Origin: Paraglaciecola sp030730205
GTDB lineage: Bacteria > Pseudomonadota > Gammaproteobacteria > Enterobacterales > Alteromonadaceae
DNA: 64,000 nt
NCBI RefSeq assembly: GCF_052119645.1
Contig: NZ_JBGQOM010000011.1
Location: forward strand, 95,556-159,555
Reading direction: 5' to 3'
A program made the position numbers and the translations under genes. Positions 1 to 8,728 of this stretch are shown here, in pieces. Under the pieces are notes generated by a model that did not search any database, was not told where the DNA came from, and saw only the letters and a list, made by a program, of their open reading frames with translations. The stretch's first letter is position 1, and every line of letters begins with the position of its first letter.

Positions 1-27
1 CCTCAAGAGCTTAGAAATACGAATCTT

Positions 28-516
28 ATGAATTGGATAGACTTCGCCATTTTAGGTGTGATTTTAATCTCCACCGTCATTAGCTTGATCCGCGGTTTTA
101 TCAAAGAAGCCATTTCTTTAGCGATTTGGTTCAGTGCATTTTTTATTGCAAGCCAATTTTACGCTGACTTAGCGTTATACCTTACCCATTTTTCTGACCC
201 CATGATACGTAACGGAGTCGCTATTGCTATTTTGTTCATTGTGACGCTTGTCTTGGGCGGCTTAATTAATTATTTGATTGCTCAACTGGTACAGTTTACT
301 GGTTTGAGTGGAACAGACCGAGCATTAGGTGCCATATTTGGCGCGCTTCGAGGCGTGCTTATTGTGAGTGCTTTGTTATTTTTTCTAGATACATTTACAC
401 CGTCAGCAAGTTCAGATTGGTGGCAAACTTCTATACTTGTACCTGAGTTTAGTTTAATCATTGAGTGGTTTTTCGAATATTTGCAAGGCAACTCAAGTTT
501 TATAAAATCCGTTTAA
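28..516 (+). CDS. cvpA: CvpA family inner-membrane protein
   Basis: This 162-residue protein has four hydrophobic stretches (about residues 5-25, 30-50, 62-85 and 103-122), the layout of the CvpA/colicin V production family. CvpA is an inner-membrane protein linked to envelope homeostasis and colicin V export; its molecular activity is not settled. The N-terminus (MNWIDFAILGVI) is typical of the family. The gene sits 14 bases before purF, the usual cvpA-purF arrangement, so the two are probably co-transcribed. Only 27 bases lie upstream in the window, so the promoter and any PurR site, which would lie further upstream, cannot be seen. Confidence 0.95.
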   Translation: MNWIDFAILGVILISTVISLIRGFIKEAISLAIWFSAFFIASQFYADLALYLTHFSDPMIRNGVAIAILFIVTLVLGGLINYLIAQLVQFTGLSGTDRALGAIFGALRGVLIVSALLFFLDTFTPSASSDWWQTSILVPEFSLIIEWFFEYLQGNSSFIKSV

Positions 517-530
517 AAAAGGTAATCTGC

Positions 531-2048
531 ATGTGTGGTATTGTCGGAATTGTTGGTAAAAGCCCAGTTAACCAAGCGCTTTATGATGGCTTAACTGTAT
601 TGCAACATAGAGGTCAAGATGCCGCTGGTATTGTGACGGTGGATGAGGGACGGTTTAATTTACGTAAAGATAATGGGCTAGTTAAAGACGTTTTCCATAC
701 CCGCCACATGCTGAAGTTAACAGGGCAACTAGGAATCGGTCATGTTCGTTACCCTACTGCAGGCAGCTCTAGCTCCGCTGAAGCTCAACCATTTTATGTC
801 AATTCACCATTCGGCATTGCTTTTGCCCATAATGGTAATTTGACTAACGCTCACGAACTTTTTGACGAAGTGACAAAAGTGTCTAGACGCCACATTAATA
901 CCACTTCTGACTCTGAATTATTGCTCAATATTATTGCTCACGAGTTACAAAATACCACCGGTTTGGTGCTTACCCCAGAAGATGTGTTTAAAGCGGTTGC
1001 TGCGGTGCATAAAAAAATTCGCGGTGCCTACGCGGTGGTGGCCGCCATCATTGGTAATGGTATGTTAGCTTTTCGGGACCCCTTTGGTATTCGTCCACTG
1101 GCTTTAGGTAAACGCAAAACAGAATTTGGCGATGAATATATGGTCGCCTCAGAAAGTGTTGCCCTAGATGCCGTTGGGTTTACGTTTATCCGTGATGTTG
1201 CACCTGGAGAAGCCATTTACATTACTGAAGCGGGCGAACTACACACGCAGCAATGTGCGACCAACCCAATTAACTCACCTTGCATCTTTGAGTTTGTTTA
1301 TTTTGCCCGCCCTGACTCTTTTATTGATGGTATTTCTGTTTATGCTTCACGGGTTAATATGGGCCGTAAACTGGGTAAAAAGATCGCAAAAGAATGGGCT
1401 GAACTCGATATCGACGTGGTAATACCGATCCCAGAAACGTCCACTGATGTAGCCTTGCAAATTGCCATAGAGTTAAATAAACCGTATCGACAGGGGTTTG
1501 TGAAAAACCGTTACATTGGCCGAACCTTTATCATGCCGGGTCAAACCATGCGCCGAAAGTCAGTGCGTCGCAAACTCAACGCAATTTCATCAGAATTTAA
1601 AGATAAAAATGTGTTGCTGGTGGATGACTCTATTGTGAGAGGAACAACCTCTGAGCAAATCATTGAAATGGCGCGCGAATCTGGTGCTAAAAAAGTGTAT
1701 TTTGCCTCTGCCGCACCTGAAATTCGCTTCCCCAATGTATACGGCATTGATATGCCTTCGGCCAATGAGCTGATTGCTTATGGGCGCGAAATTGATGAAG
1801 TCAGTGAGCTTATCCGTGCTGATGGCTTGATCTTCCAAGATATCCAAGATTTGGTTGACGCCGTGAGCGAGCTTAATCCGCAAATTACCCGTTTTGAAAC
1901 CTCTGTGTTTGATGGCAAGTATATTACCGGTGACGTGAATCAAGCTTATTTAGAGCGAATTGATACACAGCGAAATGAAGGGGCCAAAACCTCTGGATTG
2001 CAAACCGAATTAAGTAATTTAGAAATGCACAATATGACTAACGTCTAA
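531..2048 (+). CDS. purF: Amidophosphoribosyltransferase (PurF)
   Basis: PurF catalyses the first committed step of purine synthesis, making 5-phosphoribosylamine from PRPP and glutamine. I chose the ATG at 531 because it gives MCGIVG, in which Cys2 becomes the N-terminal nucleophile of the glutaminase domain after Met removal; AAAAGG at about 517-522 is a suitable ribosome site. The frame is open further upstream inside cvpA, but that extension would bury the catalytic Cys. The product is 505 residues, normal for the family. The N-terminal Ntn glutaminase domain is followed by a phosphoribosyltransferase domain with the PRPP loop VLLVDDSIVRGTTS. A strong hairpin terminator follows the stop codon. 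Confidence 0.98.
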   Translation: MCGIVGIVGKSPVNQALYDGLTVLQHRGQDAAGIVTVDEGRFNLRKDNGLVKDVFHTRHMLKLTGQLGIGHVRYPTAGSSSSAEAQPFYVNSPFGIAFAHNGNLTNAHELFDEVTKVSRRHINTTSDSELLLNIIAHELQNTTGLVLTPEDVFKAVAAVHKKIRGAYAVVAAIIGNGMLAFRDPFGIRPLALGKRKTEFGDEYMVASESVALDAVGFTFIRDVAPGEAIYITEAGELHTQQCATNPINSPCIFEFVYFARPDSFIDGISVYASRVNMGRKLGKKIAKEWAELDIDVVIPIPETSTDVALQIAIELNKPYRQGFVKNRYIGRTFIMPGQTMRRKSVRRKLNAISSEFKDKNVLLVDDSIVRGTTSEQIIEMARESGAKKVYFASAAPEIRFPNVYGIDMPSANELIAYGREIDEVSELIRADGLIFQDIQDLVDAVSELNPQITRFETSVFDGKYITGDVNQAYLERIDTQRNEGAKTSGLQTELSNLEMHNMTNV

Positions 2049-2068
2049 GCTCGTTATTAATTCAAATA

Positions 2069-2099
2069 CCAAAAGGCCGCTTAAACAGCGGCCTTTTGG
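2069..2099. terminator. Bidirectional hairpin terminator after purF
   Basis: A perfect 13-bp stem (2069-2081 with 2087-2099) with a 5-base loop has A-rich and T-rich flanks in both directions. It lies between the convergent purF and YIP1-family genes and can serve both. Confidence 0.9.
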
Positions 2100-2119
2100 C
2101 TTGTTAGGATGGTAGAGAC

Positions 2120-2719
2120 TCAATGCATATACACAGGACCCATGCCGGCGCTCCACAGTATCACCGAGGCTGCCATTAAGATTGCGAGAAGAACTAGTCC
2201 GCAGGTCACCACTGAACTGGCGTAAATAAAGCCTTTTTCTTCAGGAATGTGCATCAATATGGGGGTGCCAGAATAGAGCAAATAAATAGAGTAGGTGAGT
2301 CCAACTAAGCCAATTGCCATCACAAACCATAATACGGGATAGAAAGACGCAAAACCCACCATAAACAGTGGTGTTGCAGTATAGGCAGCAAGCTCTAAAG
2401 ACTGGGTGTAAGTAGGAGTGGCATCAAATGCCTTTGCTAATTCGTGGATTAAAATAGCAAGCGCGACAACGCCAACCATTAATCCAAAATACATGCCTAT
2501 ACTCATTAACATTGCGCTTTGATGAGTCAGTTTGATAATGTCGCCAACACCAATACTCCAACCAAGGTGTGCCGCTGAGTAATAGCTGGTTAAGGTTGGT
2601 ATCAAGGAAATGATGGCGATATGACTCAAACTATAAAAAAAGCTTTCGTGACGTTTATCTATGGTATGCCATTCTTCTTTTGGGTGGGTATACAGACCCC
2701 AAAGGTGGTTTAATATCAT
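2120..2719 (-). CDS. YIP1 family membrane protein
   Basis: This 199-residue integral membrane protein has about five hydrophobic segments (near residues 30-50, 65-90, 108-130, 132-150 and 165-190). The N-terminus, HLWGLYTHPKEEWHTI, matches the start of bacterial YIP1-family proteins, where a short amphipathic WxxxxxPxxEW-type segment precedes the membrane domain. The bacterial role is unknown; the eukaryotic relatives act in membrane traffic. It starts at the ATG at 2719 and shares the terminator at 2069-2099 with purF. No operon partner is visible. Confidence 0.8.
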   Translation of the reverse strand: MILNHLWGLYTHPKEEWHTIDKRHESFFYSLSHIAIISLIPTLTSYYSAAHLGWSIGVGDIIKLTHQSAMLMSIGMYFGLMVGVVALAILIHELAKAFDATPTYTQSLELAAYTATPLFMVGFASFYPVLWFVMAIGLVGLTYSIYLLYSGTPILMHIPEEKGFIYASSVVTCGLVLLAILMAASVILWSAGMGPVYMH

Positions 2720-3428
2720 TTATATCTACTCCTGATGTCGTAAAAATCGCAAAAGAACCAATAGTTTACTTGTTGTTAACAATATTTTAACAGTAGTTTG
2801 TTTTAGCTTGATTAAACAGTCAACAGTTTTGTTTGAAATTTAACCCATCGGTGTCACTCACTTCGTCATTCAATGAGTAGCCAGTAGTCAATAGATGAAT
2901 GGTAGATAACGACTTTTGTCTGATTCAGAGATGGGAAAGGCAATGGCGACTCAGGGGAGAGCCGGCAGATAACTGATTAAGGTAAAAAATGGAGCATACT
3001 TATTATTGTAAGCGGAGCACCCTTGGTACTTAGATAAGTTTGACCCTATAAAAATTAATAAATTGTGTTTATTTGTGGCTAAATCCAGTGTGCTTTAAGA
3101 TTTGGTTACCGCTTATTTGTCGTACTCTTTCAAATACTTATTCAAAAAATAACGTTCTACAACTAGATTTAATTAGGGTATTAAAAACTGGCGTGCGCTT
3201 TTGATCTTACTTTCCTGATATCAAAGTTAAGCTAATTTGCTTCTATTAAATAGCAGATAGTTTTATCTCCAATTTAGTTGTTACTCTTTCAATTAACAAT
3301 GGCACTGATTTCTTTGATTAGTGTAATCCAATGGATTATTATTTTTTACATGCTTCCAACGATTACCAGACTAGCCGACTAGGGTAAACGAGCAGAATCT
3401 TCATGAAGTGAACCAGAGTATAAATATT
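2720..3428. other. Long AT-rich intergenic region
   Basis: About 700 bases without a supported gene. All frames are broken by many stops, and I recognise no RNA gene or repeat. Its right end runs into the decayed toxin gene, so part of it may be degraded DNA from the same event. Confidence 0.5.
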
Positions 3429-3690
3429 GAATTGAATACCTTAAGAAATTCCGAAATTGGGAGATTGAATGGAAGGGACATAAGGTGTTCGTAAAATACG
3501 TAGGAGGAGAGGAAGCAAAGGCAAAAGAGGTGGTATTAGAGTGAGATATTATTACCATGATGACCGCAGCCCTTTGTATCTTTTGACCATGTTCGGAAAG
3601 AACGAACCTGAAAATTTTTCAAAAAGCTAATAGAAATGCTCATGGCAGATTGGTTGAAATTATTGTTAAGACAGTACTGGAGAATAGTAA
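3429..3690 (+). pseudogene. Decayed RelE/HigB-type toxin gene
   Basis: Pieces of a RelE-superfamily toxin can be read in three frames. A first piece near 3429-3465 reads ELNTLRNSEIG. A second at 3484-3627 reads GVRKIRRRGSKGKRGGIRV, then RYYYHDDRSPLYLLTMFGKNEPENFSKS, and ends at a double stop. A third at 3626-3690 reads ANRNAHGRLVEIIVK. In order these match the core of HigB/RelE toxins of the NadS-linked type: GxRKxRW, GKRGGxRVxYY, YLLxxxGKNExxN, then a C-terminal LVE helix. At least two single-base shifts have destroyed the frame, and the N-terminus is not recognisable. The toxin should therefore be inactive. Confidence 0.75.
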
Positions 3691-3974
3691 TGACTCGCGC
3701 ATTCGAAAGTATAGCTCAGGGACTTCAAGAGGCTATTGAACTTAAGGGTGGAAAACAGGTTGCGCAGAGGACTCAAAAGCCACCTCATGTTGATGTTGCA
3801 GCGATACGCCATAGGCTGGGCTTAACTCAAGTGGAGTTTGCTTCAAAATTTTGTATTAGCGTTGCGACACTCCGTCATTGGGAAAGAGGTGACCGAAATC
3901 CCCAAGGTCCCGCTTTGACCCTTTTAAATGTTGTGGCCAAAGAGCCTCAAGCGGTAATGCGAGCTCTGGGTTAG
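3690..3974 (+). CDS. Helix-turn-helix antitoxin, HigA/NadS type
   Basis: A 94-residue DNA-binding protein. I chose the ATG at 3690, giving MTRAFESIAQGLQEAIE, because this is the usual start of NadS/HigA-type antitoxins; the longer upstream frame lies within toxin sequence. Residues about 30-88 form a Cro/C1-type helix-turn-helix with VAAIRHRLGLTQVEFA and the family hallmark ATLRHWERGDRNPQGPA. The antitoxin would normally neutralise the upstream RelE-type toxin and repress their shared promoter. Here the toxin is decayed, so this appears to be a surviving orphan antitoxin. A 7-bp hairpin (3996-4002 with 4010-4016) follows the stop codon and may end transcription. Confidence 0.8.
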   Translation: MTRAFESIAQGLQEAIELKGGKQVAQRTQKPPHVDVAAIRHRLGLTQVEFASKFCISVATLRHWERGDRNPQGPALTLLNVVAKEPQAVMRALG

Positions 3975-4049
3975 TTGAAAAATAATGATAGTTTTGTCGT
4001 GATTTATTCTCACGACTTAAGATTAAAAATGGAAATAATTGATTAAATA

Positions 4050-4826
4050 ATGAGCATAGAAAAACTTTTACAACCAATAAATTCCTTCCTTCAATGCCCA
4101 ACGCCGCAAAGCTGGATAGATGAGGCCATTAAACCTGAAAATCTCACTGATTTATTAATTGATCATTGTAATTGTGAACTTAAAGCCGCGCAGACAGCCT
4201 TGTTCTTAATTCGTCGGTATGCGGTTGATAAGAGCAATGGCGAGGCTTTGTTGGCTTGGTTAAAACCCTATGAAGACTTTGTTTATCGACGTGATTTTGA
4301 AGGCAGTTTTACTGGCAAACATTCTGGATTGTCAAAAGCGATTAAAGCCCGTGACGATGTGAGCTTTGGTGCAGATTTAGTGGATAAAATGGTGTTACTG
4401 ATAAAAGAAGAGTTGCATCATTTTCAGCAGGTGTTAGATATTATGACGGCTAGGGGGATTGAATACACGAATGTTAGGGCAGGGCGATACGCGAAAGGAA
4501 TGATGAAGCATGTACGTACCCATGAGCCAGCGGCATTAATTGATAAATTAATTTGTGGAGCATACATAGAAGCCCGTTCTTGCGAACGTTTTGCTAAATT
4601 AGCGCCCTATTTGGATGATGAACTAAACAAATTTTATGTGTCTTTACTACGCTCTGAAGCTCGGCATTTTCAAGATTATTTAGACTTAGCAGATAGAATT
4701 TCCGGCCAAGATATTAGTGAGCGAGTTACGTTTTTTGGCTCCATAGAAACTCAGCTGATTGAAGATCCCGACGATGCATTTCGATTTCACAGTGGCGCAC
4801 CCATGCCACTTATTGCTGCTACATAA
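4050..4826 (+). CDS. miaE: tRNA-(ms2io6A) hydroxylase (MiaE)
   Basis: MiaE is a non-haem diiron monooxygenase that hydroxylates the isopentenyl group of ms2i6A at position 37 of tRNAs that read codons beginning with U. The 258-residue protein is the usual size. Ferritin-like diiron helices are visible: HCNCELKAAQTA, KEELHHFQQV, EARSCERF and SEARHFQDYL supply the Glu/His ligands. No partner gene is adjacent. Gene distribution of miaE is patchy, so its presence is mildly informative about the lineage. Confidence 0.93.
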   Translation: MSIEKLLQPINSFLQCPTPQSWIDEAIKPENLTDLLIDHCNCELKAAQTALFLIRRYAVDKSNGEALLAWLKPYEDFVYRRDFEGSFTGKHSGLSKAIKARDDVSFGADLVDKMVLLIKEELHHFQQVLDIMTARGIEYTNVRAGRYAKGMMKHVRTHEPAALIDKLICGAYIEARSCERFAKLAPYLDDELNKFYVSLLRSEARHFQDYLDLADRISGQDISERVTFFGSIETQLIEDPDDAFRFHSGAPMPLIAAT

Positions 4827-4878
4827 ACCTTATCAATTGTACACTTTCAATCGTGCTGTTGATGGTCGATATTAAGGC

Positions 4879-5487
4879 TTAATAGGCAGCGCGATAAATT
4901 TGATTATCTTTTAAACTGACTTTCGTTTTACTCCACATGGCGTCTGCAGGAATGTAGTCTGTGGCGGCCGCTACTACTTTGTTTGATGGCACCTCGATCA
5001 GCCTCAAGTTTACCATAGTGCTCTCTTCCATTGCGGTATAGGTGCCGGTTAGAAAATAGTCTGCATTCACTTGCGAGTTTAACGTTTCAATGTCTCTACT
5101 TAACATCACGTCATGTTGACTGCCAATTTTAATCGAGGGCATGGTTTTGTATTCAATTACACTTAATCCTGCTTGTGTGACCAAAGTGAGCAGGCTCTCT
5201 TGTATTTGCAGGCCAAATTGTGGGTCAGCTGGCAGATTATTTCCGCTTTTTAAGGTAGAAGGTAAAATTGTGCCGACAGCAATGGATTTTTTCTGATCAA
5301 TATTATTGGACGTTGCCAACAGTTGCCGAGTGAGTTGCTCTACGTAAAAGTGCATAAATTGCGGCTTAGGCGTGTTTGAGTCTTGTTGTTGACCTTGGTT
5401 TGAACCGGTTTCGGCACCATCAAAACGTAAATTTGAACAGCCTTGCAAGAGTGATGCAGCGATGAATAGTAAGAGAAAGTTTTGCAT
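4879..5487 (-). CDS. FlgO-type outer-membrane lipoprotein
   Basis: A 202-residue protein with a lipoprotein signal: hydrophobic residues 3-14 and lipobox LLQGC (Cys about 17). After a low-complexity Gln/Ser linker, residues about 48-190 carry the FlgO domain: YVEQLTRQLL, SIAVGTILP, a helix ending GLSVIEYK, then MLSRDIETL and ADYFLTGTYTAM. FlgO is an outer-membrane protein needed for motility in Vibrio, but no flagellar gene lies nearby. Two more paralogues occur at 54482-55144 and 55246-55986. The real role here is unknown; a link to the cell envelope or flagellum is inference from the family. Confidence 0.8.
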   Translation of the reverse strand: MQNFLLLFIAASLLQGCSNLRFDGAETGSNQGQQQDSNTPKPQFMHFYVEQLTRQLLATSNNIDQKKSIAVGTILPSTLKSGNNLPADPQFGLQIQESLLTLVTQAGLSVIEYKTMPSIKIGSQHDVMLSRDIETLNSQVNADYFLTGTYTAMEESTMVNLRLIEVPSNKVVAAATDYIPADAMWSKTKVSLKDNQIYRAAY

Positions 5488-6026
5488 TAGTGGTGTTACT
5501 CAACAAAAAAGCCATGAATGTTTTTCTATAGCAATATGCGTGCGAGATTTATCTAAGCGTCATAATAATCAGATGTTATCTGAAATTTATTTACTTCAAA
5601 GGTTTTCTTAACCTTCAAGTGAGTCTAATTGGTAGAAAGCATGCATATTGTACGTTTTTACAAACCGTGGCAAAAAGCCCTAGATAAAACCCTCGTGCTA
5701 GAGGAGGCATCTTAATTATTTAGGCTCTACCTCGCGCTATAACAAGCTGATTGGTTTTAATATAATATAATAGAGGAGTGGTTTGGTGACGGTGAGTACG
5801 GTGTGGGTTTACCTCTTCCAACTTTAATGGCGTTAAGTTTGCGGCTTGTTACTCCATTATGCTGCAGTCGTTATTTTTCACTGAGGCGGTCGATAATTCA
5901 GTGCCGATTATTTGTTAAGAAAGGATGTGCGGTAGTTTTCCTCCGTAGATATTGAATTTTGTTTGATCGACAGCGTCTTACTTCTCATACTTATTAGTGT
6001 AACGCTTAGCTTTATTGGGAGTTTTT
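5488..6026. other. Intergenic region before the nitroreductase
   Basis: About 540 bases without a supported gene, between two divergently transcribed genes. A plus-strand frame of about 50 codons (around 5790-5955) is open but has no ribosome site or recognisable similarity. GGGAG at 6017-6021 is the ribosome site of the next gene. Confidence 0.5.
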
Positions 6027-6578
6027 ATGCAAGCTTTGGATTTATTACTTAACAGAACATCGCAGCCACGATTGCAAAAACCGGCGCCTAATGAGCAAGA
6101 ACTGCAAAATATTATTCACGCAGCGATGCGCGTGCCAGACCATGCGAGCTTAACGCCTTGGAAGTTTGTAGTGTGTCAAGAGGCTGGTTTAACACGCTTA
6201 GGTAATGTATTTGAACAAGCTGCACTTGATGAGCAACTCAGTGAAAAAGAAGTGCTTCGAGCTCCACAATTGCCGCTTAGAGCGCCTATGGTTATCGCTG
6301 TCATTGCTCAAATACAAGAACATGAAAAGGTACCGTGGGTCGAACAAGTCGCTTCTGCAAGTTGTGCTGCTTACGCGATGCAGTTAGCGGCTAAAGCACA
6401 AGGTTACGACAATGTATGGCGCACGGGTATATATGCGCAAAGTAAAGTCGTGAAAGACGCTTTTGGTTTAAAAGAGCAAGACGAAATCGTTGGTTTTTTA
6501 TATGTTGGCACCGGTAATGCTGATCCTATCAGTCGACCTTCCAAAAGCAGTTTTGATTTTACTGAGCACTGGAACTGA
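6027..6578 (+). CDS. ydjA: NAD(P)H nitroreductase, YdjA type
   Basis: A small flavin (FMN) nitroreductase of 183 residues, matching the YdjA subgroup in length and in its start (MQALDLLLNRTS). The ATG at 6027 is preceded by GGGAG at good spacing, so the TTG twelve bases earlier is not needed. The stretch ELQNIIHAAMRVPDHASLTPW is the FMN-contacting N-terminal motif, and FLYVGTG near the end is the conserved C-terminal strand. The family reduces nitroaromatics and quinones in vitro; its natural substrate is uncertain. The gene is monocistronic and followed by a terminator. Confidence 0.88.
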   Translation: MQALDLLLNRTSQPRLQKPAPNEQELQNIIHAAMRVPDHASLTPWKFVVCQEAGLTRLGNVFEQAALDEQLSEKEVLRAPQLPLRAPMVIAVIAQIQEHEKVPWVEQVASASCAAYAMQLAAKAQGYDNVWRTGIYAQSKVVKDAFGLKEQDEIVGFLYVGTGNADPISRPSKSSFDFTEHWN

Positions 6579-6602
6579 GCGCGAGCGATACACGATTAAG
6601 AA

Positions 6603-6640
6603 AAAGGCGGACTATCCTGTTGGTTAATCCGCCTTTTTTT
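6603..6640. terminator. Hairpin terminator between ydjA and the helicase gene
   Basis: A 9-bp stem (6603-6611 with 6628-6636) and a T-run lie between two convergent genes. The loop is long (16 bases). Confidence 0.8.
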
Positions 6641-7989
6641 TATTCTTCTTCGTCGTCTTGTTCAATGTCTTCGACTTTCGCTCTGGGTTTACGTTTTGGT
6701 GGGGTAAGCCCTGCATCAACACCTTGCATAGTATTTACCCGTTTTTGCGCAGGTCTTGCTGCCTTTTTCTGCTCGCTTTGAACTGATTTTTTAGTGGGAT
6801 CGTGTGGACCTAAAGCGGCTTTGGCTTTAGGCACCCGTGGACCCTTAAATTTAGCGACGAGGCCTTCTATTTCGCTCAATTCAATGCTCTGATTTAACAA
6901 GCCTTTAATTTCCACAAAGCTAGACCAATCTTTTGGGCCAATAAACGATACTGCTTGACCTTTGTTACCTGCACGGCCAGTACGACCAACTCGATGCACA
7001 TATTCATCCGCCAATTTGGGCAAGTCAAAATTCACTACCAGAGAGACATTAAGGAGATCTAAGCCTCTGGAGGCAATATCAGTGGTAACTAGAATGTGTT
7101 GTTGGCCACGGCTAAACTCATTCATGATATTGCTGCGTTGTGATTGGCTTAAATCACCGCTTAGCGCGATGCTGTGCATACCTTGCTCGTTTAATAGGCT
7201 TGATAAACGTTCGGTATCAGTACGTGTAGCGGTAAAAATGATAATTTGACGATAGGTTTTCTCGGTAATGACTTTGCTCAGCAGTGCTTCTTTATGCCTC
7301 ACGTTATCGGCAAAGTAGAAACGTTGTTGGATATCGGTATGTTCTTCACCGGACGAGCCAACGCTAATTCTTTGCGGCGCTTTGAGTAGGGTTTGCGTGA
7401 GGTGATGTAACTCGGCACTGTCTAAAGTGGCAGAAAACATCATGGTTTGGCGTTTTCTGTGATCGGCTGCTTTGTCGATCAATTTCAATTGAGGAGCAAA
7501 ACCTAAATCGAGCATGCGATCAGCTTCATCCATTATCAGAAGTTCTAAACCATTTAAATATAAAGACTTGCCGGCAATGTGGTCTGCAATTCGTCCAGCC
7601 GTACCCACAATAAAATGCGGGTAGTGTTTTAACGCTTTCACTTGGTCATTAAAATTCTCGCCACCTAAAACCAATGCAGCTCGCAGCGATTGCTTGCCCA
7701 GCAAGCCCTTTAATTGCAGAAACACCTGTTTCGCTAGCTCGCGAGTAGGCGCTAAGATTAATACTCTTGGATCTCTGCGACTTAATGCCGGTTTGGTTAA
7801 TGCGCGGTGAACCGCTGGTAATAAAAACGCTAAGGTTTTGCCTGAGCCTGTTTTAGATGAGGCGATAAGGTCACGGCCCATTAAGCCATAAGGGATAGCA
7901 AGTTGTTGGATCTCAGTCGGTTCGGTTAGGCCCTTGAGATCCAATGCTTTTAATAATGAATGGTGCAGCGGTAAGTCAGTAAATTGCAA
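6640..7989 (-). CDS. DEAD-box ATP-dependent RNA helicase
   Basis: A 449-residue DEAD-box helicase with all core motifs in order: Q-motif (EPTEIQQLAIP), motif I ASSKTGSGKT, Ia PTRELA, Ib TAGRI, II DEAD, III SAT, then the second RecA domain with motif IV IIIFTATRTD, V TTDIASRGLD and VI HRVGRTGRAG. The C-terminal 80 residues are basic and then acidic, a low-complexity RNA-binding type tail. Members remodel RNA in ribosome assembly or mRNA decay. It resembles the RhlE-like proteins of marine gammaproteobacteria, but I cannot assign a specific orthologue. The stop codon overlaps the shared terminator with ydjA. Confidence 0.93.
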   Translation of the reverse strand: MQFTDLPLHHSLLKALDLKGLTEPTEIQQLAIPYGLMGRDLIASSKTGSGKTLAFLLPAVHRALTKPALSRRDPRVLILAPTRELAKQVFLQLKGLLGKQSLRAALVLGGENFNDQVKALKHYPHFIVGTAGRIADHIAGKSLYLNGLELLIMDEADRMLDLGFAPQLKLIDKAADHRKRQTMMFSATLDSAELHHLTQTLLKAPQRISVGSSGEEHTDIQQRFYFADNVRHKEALLSKVITEKTYRQIIIFTATRTDTERLSSLLNEQGMHSIALSGDLSQSQRSNIMNEFSRGQQHILVTTDIASRGLDLLNVSLVVNFDLPKLADEYVHRVGRTGRAGNKGQAVSFIGPKDWSSFVEIKGLLNQSIELSEIEGLVAKFKGPRVPKAKAALGPHDPTKKSVQSEQKKAARPAQKRVNTMQGVDAGLTPPKRKPRAKVEDIEQDDEEE

Positions 7990-8056
7990 AAGATCTATCT
8001 CTATATCGTCAATATTGCAATTATACTCAGCAAACGCCCCTTAGGGGGAGCTAATT

Positions 8057-8713
8057 TTACACTTGCATCTCTGGGGTGGTCTCTTTCACTATTAATTTGC
8101 CAGCAGTTTTACTAACGATTTCTTCCACTGACACACCAGGTGCTCGTTCAAGTAGATGAAATGCGCCGTCTTTTACCTCTAGTACCGCTAGATCAGTGAT
8201 AATACGATTAATACAATTAACCCCAGTTAGCGGTAACGTGCAGGCTTCAAGTAATTTCGAATTACCATGTTTATCGGCGTGGGTCATGGTGACAATAATA
8301 TTGCGCGCACCAGCCACTAGATCCATTGCTCCGCCCATACCTTTAATTAGTTTGCCGGGAATCATCCACGATGCAATATTACCTTGGCTATCGACTTCAA
8401 AGGCACCGAGTACGGTCAAGTCAACATGACCGCCACGGATCATGGCAAAACTTTCAGCTGAGCTAAAAATTGACGCGCCCGTGGCTGCAGTGACGGTTTC
8501 TTTACCGGCGTTGATCATGTCGGCATCAACTTGCTCTTCTGTGGGGTAGGCCCCCATTCCGAGTAAGCCATTTTCTGACTGTAACATCACCTCAATGCCT
8601 TTTGGTACATAGTTAGCTGCCAGAGTAGGGATGCCGATGCCAAGGTTAATGTAGTCTCCATCACAAAATTCTTGGGCGACACGTTTGGCGATTTGTTCTC
8701 TATTTAATGCCAT
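8057..8713 (-). CDS. scoB: 3-oxoacid CoA-transferase, subunit B
   Basis: The beta subunit (218 residues) of a family I CoA-transferase. It has the N-terminal NLGIGIPTLAANYVP and the catalytic Glu in QSENGLLGMG, then GGHVDLTVLGAFEVD and the C-terminal TGVNCINRIITDLAV. With subunit A it moves CoA from succinyl-CoA to acetoacetate or a similar 3-oxoacid, letting the cell use ketone bodies or products of polyhydroxybutyrate and branched amino acid breakdown. The gene lies 15 bases after scoA in one operon. The exact acid is not determined by sequence. Confidence 0.9.
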   Translation of the reverse strand: MALNREQIAKRVAQEFCDGDYINLGIGIPTLAANYVPKGIEVMLQSENGLLGMGAYPTEEQVDADMINAGKETVTAATGASIFSSAESFAMIRGGHVDLTVLGAFEVDSQGNIASWMIPGKLIKGMGGAMDLVAGARNIIVTMTHADKHGNSKLLEACTLPLTGVNCINRIITDLAVLEVKDGAFHLLERAPGVSVEEIVSKTAGKLIVKETTPEMQV

Positions 8714-8728
8714 TGGATTTACCTCTTT

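Noticed and set aside
465..530. Extended N-terminus of PurF beginning inside cvpA.
   Set aside because: PurF needs Cys next to the initiator Met for catalysis; MCGIVG at 531 is the true start.
3636..3689. Longer start for the antitoxin.
   Set aside because: The extra residues come from the toxin C-terminal region in another frame; homologous antitoxins start at MTRAFESI-like sequence.
4879..5487. Part of a flagellar gene cluster because of the FlgO domain.
   Set aside because: No flg, fli or mot gene is present anywhere in the window.
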